A stretch of 34,750 nucleotides of DNA from an uncultured Porphyromonadaceae bacterium (GTDB lineage: Bacteria; Bacteroidota; Bacteroidia; Bacteroidales; Muribaculaceae): assembly GCA_947177405.1 (NCBI GenBank), contig CAMWUJ010000030.1:1-34750 (forward strand), in the 5' to 3' direction. A model generated the notes under the pieces. The model saw only the letters and a program-made list of their open reading frames with translations. It ran no database searches and had not been told where the DNA came from. The position numbers were made by a program, and so were the translations under genes. Positions 15,153 through 22,639 of the stretch are shown in pieces. Every line of letters starts with the position of its first letter. The stretch's first letter is position 1.

Positions 15153-16121
15153 ATGAAGAAAGTAGGAATAATCGGAGGCGCCGGCTATACAGCCGGCGAA
15201 CTTCTCCGCCTTCTCATCAATCATCCGGGCGTCAAAGTGCAGTGGATTCACTCAGAGAGCAACGCCGGCCGCCCTGTCTCAGCTGTCCACACAGGTCTGC
15301 TCGGCGAGACCGACCTGCATTTCTCCGATTCGCATCCCCTCGATGAAATCGACCTCCTCTTCCTTTGCTCTGCACATGGACACAGCCGGAAGTTCTGGGA
15401 GGAGAATACACGTCCCGAAGGGCTAAAGGTGGTGGATCTGGCTCAGGATTTCAGAGATGAAAGCAATGGTTATGTATATGGTCTGCCGGAGAAAAATATC
15501 GACCGCATAAAAACTGCTGATTCGGTAGCCAATCCGGGATGCTTCGCCACTGCCATCCAGCTCGCCCTCCTCCCTTTGGCTGCCGCCCAACTTCTTCCGA
15601 CCAACGGTGATATCAACATCACTGCGCTCACCGGCAGCACCGGTGCCGGTGTGAAGCCGGGATCCACAACCCATTTCAGCTGGCGTAACGATAATATCTC
15701 CGTATATAAACCTTTCACCCACCAGCACCTCAAGGAGATCGGGATGACTCTCAGTCAACTTCAGCCCGGTCACGAGGCGCATATCACCTTCATACCCATG
15801 CGTGGTGACTTCCCGCGCGGAATCTTCGCGGCTCTCACCCTCGATTGCCCTCTTTCGCAGGAAGAGGTGGGGAAGCTTTATAAGGATTACTACAAAGATG
15901 CACCATTCGCCGTGGTGAGCGATGATCCGATACATCTCAAGCAGGCCGTAAATACCAACAAGGCTGTGATCAATGTCCTGGTCAACGACGGCAAACTTCT
16001 TGTCACTGTTGCTGAAGACAACCTTCTGAAAGGGGCTTCCGGACAAGCAGTCCAGAACATGAATATCATGTTCGGATTCGACCAGCGCGCCGGTCTGCGG
16101 CTGAAGGCATCCGCCTTCTAA
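15153..16121 (+). CDS. argC: N-acetyl- (or N-succinyl-) gamma-glutamyl-phosphate reductase
   Basis: A 322-residue NADPH-dependent reductase converting N-acyl-glutamyl phosphate to the semialdehyde. The Rossmann motif GIIGGAGYTAGEL (residues 5-17) and the active-site cysteine in ANPGCFATA (C130) are clear. The length matches the short, type 1-like ArgC form. It starts one base after argG. A hairpin at its 3' end (16121-16158) separates it from argD. The acyl group may be succinyl rather than acetyl, given ArgF' downstream; sequence alone does not settle this. Confidence 0.95.
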   Translation: MKKVGIIGGAGYTAGELLRLLINHPGVKVQWIHSESNAGRPVSAVHTGLLGETDLHFSDSHPLDEIDLLFLCSAHGHSRKFWEENTRPEGLKVVDLAQDFRDESNGYVYGLPEKNIDRIKTADSVANPGCFATAIQLALLPLAAAQLLPTNGDINITALTGSTGAGVKPGSTTHFSWRNDNISVYKPFTHQHLKEIGMTLSQLQPGHEAHITFIPMRGDFPRGIFAALTLDCPLSQEEVGKLYKDYYKDAPFAVVSDDPIHLKQAVNTNKAVINVLVNDGKLLVTVAEDNLLKGASGQAVQNMNIMFGFDQRAGLRLKASAF

Positions 16122-16158
16122 AAGGAACCGTCTTCTGTAAAGAAGATTTGGTCCCTTT
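16121..16158 (+). other. intercistronic hairpin between argC and argD
   Basis: AAAGGAACC-G-TCTTCT and AGAAGATTTGGTCCCTTT pair across a GTAA loop with an internal bulge. No U run follows (CATTTATATA), so it is more likely a processing or stability element, or a partial terminator, than a full stop. It is the only large gap (70 bases) between core arg genes. Confidence 0.4.
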
Positions 16159-16191
16159 CATTTATATATCTATTCCAAATCCCTTTTTGTC

Positions 16192-17319
16192 ATGGAATTA
16201 TTCGATGTCTATTCATTATACGATATAGAGCCGGTGTCGGGGAAAGGATCCCATGTCTTCACAGAAGACGGCACCGACTATCTCGATCTTTACGGCGGTC
16301 ATGCCGTGATTTCCATCGGGCATGCCCATCCCGATTATGTGAAAGCTGTTTCCGACCAGGTGGCCCGTCTCGGCTTTTACTCCAATTCAGTGGAAAATTC
16401 TCTCCAGAAGCAACTTGCCGAGAAATTAGGTCGCCTTTCCGGATATGAGGATTATTCCCTCTTTCTCTGCAATTCCGGGGCTGAGGCGAATGAGAACGCT
16501 TTCAAGTTAGCTTCATTCACCACCGGACGATCCAAGATTCTGGCAATCGGCAAAGCTTTTCACGGGCGCACCTCCGGTGCTGTGGCCGCCACTGATAATC
16601 CCGCCATACGCGCCCCATTCAATGAGACGGAGAATGTGGATTTTATCCCTCTCAACGACTCTGAGGCTGCTGCGCAAGCCATTGCCTCAGGGCAATATGC
16701 AGCTGTGATTGTGGAGGGTATCCAGGGAGTATCGGGAATACATCTCCCCACCCACGAGTTTCTGCAAACACTTGAAAAAGAGTGCAAGAAGAGCGGCACA
16801 CTCCTCATCCTCGATGAGATTCAGAGCGGTTATGGCCGCACCGGCCGTTTCTTCGCTCATCAATATGCCGGGATCCGCCCCGATATCATCACGTGCGCCA
16901 AAGGTATCGCCAACGGTTTCCCTTGCGGGGCCGTACTGATCTCTCCTGAGATTCCAGCGAAAAAAGGGATGCTCGGCACCACCTTCGGCGGCAATCATCT
17001 GGCTTGCGCGGCTGCAATCGCCGTGCTTGATGTAATGGAGAAGGAGAATCTCGTGGAGAATGCAGCCCGTGTGGGCAGGCATCTCATCGAGGAACTACGC
17101 AAGATTCCGAAGGTGAAGGATGTCAGGGGACGCGGACTGATGATCGGTATGGAGGTGGAAGGATTTTCCGGATCCGAACTCCGCAAAAAGCTTCTCTTCG
17201 ACCGGCATATATTCACCGGAGGCGCCGGCAAAGATACCGTGCGTCTGCTCCCTGCCCTATCCCTGTCGATGGAGGAGGCCGATCAGTTTCTTAACGCTTT
17301 TAAGGAAATATTAGAATGA
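16192..17319 (+). CDS. argD: acetyl/succinyl-ornithine aminotransferase
   Basis: A 375-residue class III PLP aminotransferase, interconverting N-acyl-glutamate semialdehyde and N-acyl-ornithine with glutamate as amino donor. Features: NSGAEANENAFK at 94-105 (phosphate binding), FHGRT at 123-127, LILDEIQSGYGRTG at 205-218 (D208 contacts the PLP ring) and the Schiff-base lysine K237 in ITCAKGIANG. The start MELFDVYSLYDI is slightly shorter than E. coli ArgD but typical of Bacteroidetes. The stop is seven bases before argF'. Confidence 0.95.
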   Translation: MELFDVYSLYDIEPVSGKGSHVFTEDGTDYLDLYGGHAVISIGHAHPDYVKAVSDQVARLGFYSNSVENSLQKQLAEKLGRLSGYEDYSLFLCNSGAEANENAFKLASFTTGRSKILAIGKAFHGRTSGAVAATDNPAIRAPFNETENVDFIPLNDSEAAAQAIASGQYAAVIVEGIQGVSGIHLPTHEFLQTLEKECKKSGTLLILDEIQSGYGRTGRFFAHQYAGIRPDIITCAKGIANGFPCGAVLISPEIPAKKGMLGTTFGGNHLACAAAIAVLDVMEKENLVENAARVGRHLIEELRKIPKVKDVRGRGLMIGMEVEGFSGSELRKKLLFDRHIFTGGAGKDTVRLLPALSLSMEEADQFLNAFKEILE

Positions 17320-17326
17320 GGTCAAT

Positions 17327-18280
17327 ATGAGAAAATTTACTACTGTAGCGGATATCGGGCCGCTTGATATAGCATTGGCCGAAGCTGCCGAAATAAAGAA
17401 AGATCGCTTCGCCTTCACCGAGTTGGGACGCAACAAGACCCTGCTCATGATATTCTTCAATTCATCCCTGCGCACCCGTCTATCCACCCAGAAGGCTGCC
17501 ATGAATCTGGGTATGAATGTGATGGTTCTCGATGTAAACCAGGGCGCATGGAAGCTCGAAACCGAACGTGGTGTGGTGATGGACGGCGACAAAGCCGAAC
17601 ATCTCCTTGAAGCTATCCCCGTTATGGCCTCCTATTGCGACATCATTGGAGTGAGGGCATTCGCCGGTCTCACCGACAAGAAGGAGGATTATGAGGAGAG
17701 AGTGATCGAACAGTTTATCAAGTATTCGGGGAAACCGGTGTTCAGTATGGAGGCTGCCACGCGCCATCCCCTGCAGAGCTTCGCCGACCTTATCACTATC
17801 GAGGAATTCAAGACCAAGCCGCGCCCGAAAGTGGTGATGACATGGGCTCCTCATCCCCGCGCCCTTCCGCAGGCTGTGCCCAATTCATTCGCCGAGTGGA
17901 TGAATGTTACCGATTATGATTTCGTGATCACACATCCCAAAGGATATGAACTTGATCCGAAGTTCGTTGGTCGGGCTGTAGTGGAATACGACCAGCGTCG
18001 CGCTTTCGAAGGTGCCGATTTCATATATGCAAAGAACTGGTCGGCATATGCCGACCCCAATTATGGGAAGGTGATCTCCACCGATCGCGACTGGACTGTC
18101 GATACTGAAAAGATGGCCCTCACCGATAACGCCTTTTTCATGCATTGCCTGCCGGTGCGCCGCAATATGATTGTCACAGATGATGTGATAGAAAGCGATC
18201 GCAGCCTTGTGATTCCGGAAGCCGCCAACCGCGAGATTTCCGCCCAGACAGTGATAAAGAGAATGCTTGAGACACTCTGA
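17327..18280 (+). CDS. argF': N-succinylornithine carbamoyltransferase (ArgF' type)
   Basis: A 317-residue transcarbamylase closely resembling, as I recall it, the Bacteroides fragilis SOTCase that works on N-succinyl-L-ornithine rather than ornithine. Carbamoyl-phosphate motif SLRTR lies at 47-51, HPLQS at 147-151 and HCLPVRRN at 273-280. In the B. fragilis enzyme residue 90 is proline, and in acetylornithine transcarbamylases the equivalent is glutamate (Glu92); that position sets the choice of acyl group. Here residue 90, in MDGDKAEH, is alanine (codon 17594-17596). A small neutral residue agrees with succinyl substrate but is not the expected proline. Context supports the role: it sits between argD and argB with six- to seven-base gaps. 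Confidence 0.9.
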   Translation: MRKFTTVADIGPLDIALAEAAEIKKDRFAFTELGRNKTLLMIFFNSSLRTRLSTQKAAMNLGMNVMVLDVNQGAWKLETERGVVMDGDKAEHLLEAIPVMASYCDIIGVRAFAGLTDKKEDYEERVIEQFIKYSGKPVFSMEAATRHPLQSFADLITIEEFKTKPRPKVVMTWAPHPRALPQAVPNSFAEWMNVTDYDFVITHPKGYELDPKFVGRAVVEYDQRRAFEGADFIYAKNWSAYADPNYGKVISTDRDWTVDTEKMALTDNAFFMHCLPVRRNMIVTDDVIESDRSLVIPEAANREISAQTVIKRMLETL

Positions 18281-18286
18281 CAGATT

Positions 18287-19063
18287 ATGATAAATGTAGT
18301 GAAGATTGGAGGAAATGTGATCGACAATCCTCCCGTATTGGAAGCCTTCCTGCGCGATTTCGCCGCCATGGAGGGGAAGAAGATTCTCGTGCACGGCGGT
18401 GGTAAGGAAGCCACGCGTATGAGTGAGAGCATGGGCATCAAGGCCAACATGATAGAGGGGCGCCGGGTCACCGACCGTGCCACTCTCGACATCGTGACAA
18501 TGGTCTATGCCGGTCTGATCAATAAACGCATCGTAGCACTTCTCCAGGCGATGGGATGTGACGCAGTGGGTCTCACCGGGGCGGATGGCAACGTGATTCC
18601 CGCCACCCGCCGTCCCGCAAAGCCGATCGACTACGGTTTCGTGGGCGACATCGATCCCGCTAAGGTCAACCACCGATTCATCGCCTCTCTTCTCGATGAA
18701 GGGAAGATTCCGGTGTTCTGCGCAATATGTCACGACGGTGCAGGTACACTCCTCAATTGCAATGCCGACTCGATAGCGGCTGCCGTGGCGCTTGCCGCCT
18801 CCCGGATTGATGATACACGTCTCACATATTGCTTCGAGAAACCGGGAGTGATGACCGATGTGGAGGATGAGAATTCCGTGATTCCTCTTATCACGCCAAC
18901 CCTTTTTGAAACTCTTAAGGCACAAGGCGTTGTGGCTGCCGGAATGATTCCCAAGCTGCAGAACGCTCTCAAATCCGCCTCCGAGGGAGTGAAGGAAGTG
19001 AGGATATGTTCCTCCAATAATCTTCTAAGCGATAGGGGCACTATCGTAAGAAGTCAGGAATAA
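18287..19063 (+). CDS. argB: acetyl/succinyl-glutamate kinase
   Basis: A 258-residue amino acid kinase that phosphorylates N-acyl-glutamate. VKIGGNVI at residues 5-12 and VHGGGKEATR at 35-44 form the phosphate-binding loops; GRRVTDRATLD at 58-68 is the family signature for the substrate arginine. No extra N-terminal helix of arginine-inhibited hexameric kinases is present, so feedback by arginine at this enzyme is less likely. It begins six bases after argF'. Confidence 0.94.
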   Translation: MINVVKIGGNVIDNPPVLEAFLRDFAAMEGKKILVHGGGKEATRMSESMGIKANMIEGRRVTDRATLDIVTMVYAGLINKRIVALLQAMGCDAVGLTGADGNVIPATRRPAKPIDYGFVGDIDPAKVNHRFIASLLDEGKIPVFCAICHDGAGTLLNCNADSIAAAVALAASRIDDTRLTYCFEKPGVMTDVEDENSVIPLITPTLFETLKAQGVVAAGMIPKLQNALKSASEGVKEVRICSSNNLLSDRGTIVRSQE

Positions 19064-19100
19064 CAGATGAGTCTTTTACGTGTATTATGAATCATGCATT

Positions 19101-20213
19101 ATGAATTATGAATTGAAAGAAGCGGTTGAACTATTGCAATCATTGATTGCGGTCAAATCCTTTTCACGCGAGGAGGATGCCACTGCCGATATCTGGGAGA
19201 AATGGCTACGCGATCACGGAGCGGAAAATGTGAGCCGCTTCCACAACAATGTGTTTGCCGTCGGAACCGGATACGATCCTTTCCGTCCCACTCTGATGCT
19301 GAATTCACATCACGACACTGTGCGTCCTGCCCCATCCTATACCCGTGATCCCTTTGATGCCTCCATTGAGAATGGTCGTATCTACGGACTGGGAAGCAAT
19401 GATGCCGGCGGTTCGGGAGTGGCATTGGCCACCACATTTCTTAAACTACGTCATCGCACCGACCTACCTTTCAATCTTATCTTCGCTATCACCGCTGCGG
19501 AAGAGGTGATGGGAGAACACGGCATGAGGGCTTTCCTCCCTCATCTGACACAGTTGGGAATCACCCCCGACATGGTGATTGTGGGAGAGCCGACCGGTAT
19601 GAAAGCCGCCGTAGCTGAAAGAGGACTGTTGGTATTCGACGCTGTCACCGAAGGGAAATCCGGTCATGCTGCCCGCAATGAAGGTATCAATGCTATCTAT
19701 CGTGCAATTGAGGATATCGACCGCCTTAGAAGTTTCACCACTCCGGAAGTGAGTGAAACATTAGGACCTATAAAGGTGAGTGTGACAATGATATCGGCCG
19801 GCACGCAGCATAACGTGGTGCCCGATCGGTGCGAATGGGTGGTGGATGTGCGCACCACCGACGCCTATACCAACGAGGAGACCGTCGGTCTTATCCGCAA
19901 TGCTGTGAAGTGGTCAGAGCTCACCCCCCGCTCCACAAGGGTGCATGCATCTGTGATTCCTGCGGAACATCCTTTAGTGGAGGCGGCAAAGGCGCTGGGT
20001 ATCGATACTTTCATCTCCCCCACCACTTCCGACATGGCTCTGATGCACGGCATCGACTCACTTAAAATCGGGCCGGGAGAATCAGCGCGTTCGCACACTG
20101 CTGACGAATATATAGAAATCAAGGAAATTGAGGAGGCCATCCGTCTCTATCCCCACCTCATAGAGACTGCGGCGGGTTTGATTGAACTGGAAAGGCCTGT
20201 AATAGAATTATAA
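19101..20213 (+). CDS. argE: M20-family N-acyl-ornithine/citrulline deacylase
   Basis: A 370-residue zinc amidohydrolase of the ArgE/DapE (M20) family, removing the acetyl or succinyl group. Metal ligands and catalytic residues: NSHHDTV (H70, D72), GSNDAGG (D101), the AAEE pair at 132-135 with catalytic E134, GEPT (E163), and a late SHTADEYI histidine. In the ArgF' pathway the deacylated product is citrulline, used by ArgG. The open frame can extend upstream to a GTG at 19080, but that stretch is a low-complexity ATTATGAAT spacer, like the one before argG, so ATG 19101 is chosen. argH begins one base after its stop. Confidence 0.9.
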   Translation: MNYELKEAVELLQSLIAVKSFSREEDATADIWEKWLRDHGAENVSRFHNNVFAVGTGYDPFRPTLMLNSHHDTVRPAPSYTRDPFDASIENGRIYGLGSNDAGGSGVALATTFLKLRHRTDLPFNLIFAITAAEEVMGEHGMRAFLPHLTQLGITPDMVIVGEPTGMKAAVAERGLLVFDAVTEGKSGHAARNEGINAIYRAIEDIDRLRSFTTPEVSETLGPIKVSVTMISAGTQHNVVPDRCEWVVDVRTTDAYTNEETVGLIRNAVKWSELTPRSTRVHASVIPAEHPLVEAAKALGIDTFISPTTSDMALMHGIDSLKIGPGESARSHTADEYIEIKEIEEAIRLYPHLIETAAGLIELERPVIEL

Positions 20214-20214
20214 T

Positions 20215-21522
20215 ATGGCAAAACAATTATGGAATAAGGGTTTCGAACCCGACAAGGCTATAGAAAACTTCACCGTCGGTCAGGACCGTGAACTCGATCT
20301 CCGCCTGGCACGCTATGATGTGCTTGGATCGATGGCTCATATCACCATGCTTCAGGAGATAGGCCTCCTGACACGTGAGGAACTCGACCGTCTCCTCCCT
20401 GCTCTCGAAGATATACTGTCAACCATTGAAAAAGGGGAATTCGTGATTGAGGAAGGTGTGGAGGATGTCCACTCTCAAGTGGAATTCATGCTCACCTCCA
20501 AATTGGGGGATATCGGCAAGAAGATTCATTCCGGTCGGTCGCGCAACGATCAGGTGCTCGTGGATCTGAAACTCTTCTTCCGCGAGGAGCTGCGCAATAT
20601 CTCCGAAGCTATAGGACGTCTGTTTGCTATTCTCCAGCGTCTTTCTGAAGAACATAAGGATAAACTTATGCCCGGATATACCCATCTGCAGGTGGCTATG
20701 CCCTCTTCGTTCGGCTTATGGTTCGGTGCTTATGCCGAGAGCCTTACGGATGACATGCAGCTCATCAACGCCGCCTACCGCATCGCCAACCAGAATCCTT
20801 TGGGTTCTGCTGCCGGATATGGTTCCTCATTCCCTCTCGATCGGGAGATGACCACTGATCTTCTCGGCTTTGACCGTCCTCATTATAATGTGGTAGCCGC
20901 CCAGATGAGCCGTGGTAAGACTGAAAGAGCCGTGGCAATGGCCGTGGCTACCGTGGCATCCACTTTGGGTCATCTTGCGATGGATGTATGTATGTGGATG
21001 TGTAACAACTTCGGTTTTATTTCCTTCCCCGATGAACTCACCACCGGGTCGAGTATCATGCCCCATAAGAAGAATCCGGATGTATTCGAGATCATGCGTG
21101 GAAAATGCAACCGGCTTCAGGCCCTCCCCAATGAACTCACAATCCTTACCACTAATCTCCCCCTGGGTTATAACCGCGACCTCCAGCTAATGAAAGATAT
21201 TGTTTTCCCGGCTACTACCGAGCTCATAGAATGTCTCGATATGGCAGGCTATATGCTGGAGCATATACAGGTCAAAGATAATATCCTCGATGATCCCCGC
21301 TACGACTATATCTTTACTGTAGAGGATGTGAACCGCCTGGTGCTGGAGGGTATGCCTTTCCGTGATGCTTACCGGGAGGTCGGTATGGCTGTTCAGGAGA
21401 AGAGATATAAGCCGACAAGAGAGGTTCATCACACTCATCTTGGCAGTATAGGCAATCCTGCTAACGATAAAATTGCCGAGAAAATGGAATCACTCATGGA
21501 TGAAATAATAGGAGAAAAATAA
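20215..21522 (+). CDS. argH: argininosuccinate lyase
   Basis: A 435-residue fumarase/aspartase-superfamily lyase, splitting argininosuccinate to arginine and fumarate. Signature GSSIMPHKKNP at 278-288 contains the catalytic loop serine, and HLQVAMPSSFG with H157 is the other catalytic region. HSGRSRNDQV at 105-114 is also conserved. It is the last gene of the operon, with a terminator 110 bases after its stop. No argR-type regulator gene is present in this window. Confidence 0.96.
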   Translation: MAKQLWNKGFEPDKAIENFTVGQDRELDLRLARYDVLGSMAHITMLQEIGLLTREELDRLLPALEDILSTIEKGEFVIEEGVEDVHSQVEFMLTSKLGDIGKKIHSGRSRNDQVLVDLKLFFREELRNISEAIGRLFAILQRLSEEHKDKLMPGYTHLQVAMPSSFGLWFGAYAESLTDDMQLINAAYRIANQNPLGSAAGYGSSFPLDREMTTDLLGFDRPHYNVVAAQMSRGKTERAVAMAVATVASTLGHLAMDVCMWMCNNFGFISFPDELTTGSSIMPHKKNPDVFEIMRGKCNRLQALPNELTILTTNLPLGYNRDLQLMKDIVFPATTELIECLDMAGYMLEHIQVKDNILDDPRYDYIFTVEDVNRLVLEGMPFRDAYREVGMAVQEKRYKPTREVHHTHLGSIGNPANDKIAEKMESLMDEIIGEK

Positions 21523-21632
21523 CCATTTTAAAAAAAATGTTAAATTACAAAACTTTTTTCCTGTCAACGATGTTTTATTAAACAAAGAAAGTAAATTCGT
21601 TTCATGATGTTAGGTTAGTTAAAAAGCACAGA

Positions 21633-21662
21633 AACGCGGCCGATGTGAATCGGTCGCGTTTT
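21633..21662 (+). terminator. terminator of the arginine operon
   Basis: AACGCGGCCGAT (21633-21644), loop GTGA, ATCGGTCGCGTT (21649-21660) form a 12-bp stem with one G-T pair, followed by TTTT across 21659-21662. It is GC-rich and lies 110 bases after the argH stop. Confidence 0.8.
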
Positions 21663-21667
21663 GGCTT

Positions 21668-21739
21668 ATTGGAAGAATTGGAATGATTGGAAGAATCGGA
21701 ATGATTGGAAAAATTGGACTAATTGGAAGAATTGGAGGT
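21668..21739. repeat. 9-bp minisatellite, eight units
   Basis: Eight head-to-tail units of the form ATTGGAAGA / ATTGGAATG (variants ATCGGAATG, ATTGGAAAA, ATTGGACTA, ATTGGAGGT). The period of three codons gives a repetitive Trp-Lys-Asn open frame on the plus strand, but there is no sign that it is translated. Confidence 0.85.
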
Positions 21740-21776
21740 GCATACCAATAATTGAAAAATTATTTATCAAGGCCCT
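21722..21776. repeat. 55-bp duplicate of the rmuC 3' end
   Basis: This 55-bp stretch matches 22737-22791 at roughly 49 positions. The right-hand copy contains the last five codons and stop of rmuC (minus strand) plus downstream sequence; this copy therefore holds a displaced rmuC tail (KGLDK-like codons and TAA at 21760-21762), fused directly to the 95-bp repeat. Confidence 0.8.
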
Positions 21777-21875
21777 GACTTCGTCATTGCTTCACCCTAA
21801 CTCAAACTTACATAATTGTATAATGCTGAAAATCATTCATATTCATCTAAGCATTATAAAAGTGGCGAAGTCAGG
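21774..21875. repeat. 95-102-bp repeat, copy 1, with perfect 10-bp terminal inverted repeats
   Basis: CCTGACTTCG at 21774-21783 and CGAAGTCAGG at 21866-21875 are perfect inverted ends. The body (21781-21875) reappears at 22640-22734 with about four differences in 95. No open frame of note inside. The form is that of a miniature inverted-repeat element or a small structured RNA. Confidence 0.75.
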
Positions 21876-22003
21876 AAATATGTTACCGATTATTTTTTTA
21901 ACATTTCAATCCTCTGATAGAGGGGGAGCAGAAATTTTTTAGAGTAGAACAGCGGAACAGGATAGTTCAAATAAGTGTATAGTCGATCATATCTATTTTT
22001 TTG

Positions 22004-22036
22004 CAAATATACTAAAAATCCCTCATTGAGGGACAA
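22004..22036 (-). promoter_or_regulatory. possible minus-strand promoter overlapping the first palindrome
   Basis: Minus strand: TTG at 22036-22034, 22 bases, then TATATTTG at 22011-22004. The -7 box is a full match; spacing is slightly long. A transcript would run from about 21998 toward 21540 through the repeats, with no protein gene, so it could make an untranslated RNA. Speculative. Confidence 0.3.
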
Positions 22037-22099
22037 TTTTACCATATTTTATCCCTCATTGAGGGACAATTTTACTATATTTTGTCCCTCAATGAGGGA
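22019..22099. repeat. three 15-bp palindromes at exact 33-bp spacing
   Basis: TCCCTCATTGAGGGA at 22019-22033 and 22052-22066, and TCCCTCAATGAGGGA at 22085-22099. The intervening 18 bases are also nearly the same (CAATTTTACCATATTTTA, CAATTTTACTATATTTTG). Spacing of 33 bp is close to three helical turns, so a dimeric protein would bind successive sites on nearly the same face. The near-identical spacers exclude a CRISPR array. Confidence 0.8.
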
Positions 22100-22206
22100 T
22101 TTTACCATTTATCCCTGTCAGAATTCCTTATTTAATGAAGGCTTTGTGACAATCAAGAATTGCCACACAGCCTCCAAAATAATTCTATAACTCACCCGGA
22201 GAGTTA

Positions 22207-22233
22207 TCAATTTTGCTCCGTTGCGGCGAGCAC
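22207..22233 (-). pseudogene. second, very short prfB-tail-like fragment
   Basis: The minus strand reads VLAATEQN and stop, matching the last residues FAATEQN of the longer prfB fragment at 22502. Only about eight codons; 15 of the 18 bases encoding AATEQN agree. It abuts the 32-bp repeat region, as the longer fragment does. Could be chance, but the context of duplicated gene ends makes a true remnant likely. Confidence 0.4.
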
Positions 22234-22368
22234 CTTTTTTTGACAGGATACTATTTTACAGGAGTTCCGTGGACAATATATATTTTAGACAGGAGAACAG
22301 GAGAACAGTATATATTTTAGACAGGAGAACAGGAGGACAGTATATATTTTAGACAGGAGAACAGGAGG
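22228..22368. repeat. dispersed repeat with three 32-bp tandem units, locus 1
   Basis: From GAGCACCTTTTTTTGACAGG on, the sequence matches 34653-34750 closely. It contains exact-period 32-bp units starting at 22273, 22305 and 22337 (ACAGTATATATTTTAGACAG then GAGAACAGGAGG). The repeated core is ACAGGAG. No open frame or spacers. Confidence 0.9.
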
Positions 22369-22450
22369 ACAGGAGGGGATAAACTCTTGTTTATCAAAAT
22401 TTATCCTCCTGTTCTCCTATCCTCCTGTTCTCCTGTTCTCCTGTCTAAAA
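22347..22450. repeat. long imperfect inverted repeat (about 100 bp) built from ACAGGAG units
   Basis: The left arm (TTTTAGACAGGAGAACAGG onward) is mirrored by a right arm ending TTCTCCTGTCTAAAA at 22450. The tip is perfect: GATAAAC (22378-22384), TCTT, GTTTATC (22389-22395). A long RNA hairpin or DNA cruciform is possible. Further inverted units continue to 22492. Confidence 0.8.
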
Positions 22451-22501
22451 AATTTCTCTACTGTCCTCCTGTCAAAAAATTGTTCTCCTGTCGATGGAGG
22501 G

Positions 22502-22633
22502 TTAGTTTTGCTCGGTGGCGGCAAATCCCATAAGGTATGCCTTGATGAAATCGTCGATTTCGCCATCCATCACGCCATTTACATCTGAGGTCTGATGGTT
22601 GGTACGGTGCTGAAGCTCCTTCTGTGAAATTCT
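22502..22633 (-). pseudogene. 3' fragment of prfB (peptide chain release factor 2)
   Basis: The minus strand from about 22627 to the stop at 22502 encodes SQKELQHRTNHQTSDV then NGVMDGEIDDFIKAYLMGF and AATEQN. This is the C-terminal end of bacterial RF2 (from memory: ...RTxxxT.dv.aVmDGdiD.FI.AYL). The GGQ-containing body is missing and the upstream side joins the 95-bp repeat at about 22638, so it cannot make RF2. It is either a piece of the real gene copied here with flanking repeats or the scar of a prfB gene that once followed rmuC. An intact prfB must exist elsewhere. Confidence 0.7.
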
Positions 22634-22639
22634 GATATT

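Noticed and set aside
21661..21942. Trp/Asn-rich 93-codon open frame
   Set aside because: It is translation of the 9-bp minisatellite and the adjoining repeats; no promoter, start context or similarity.
22019..22368. CRISPR array
   Set aside because: Both the 33-bp-phased palindromes and the 32-bp units have near-identical intervening sequence, so there are no unique spacers, and no cas gene is in the window.
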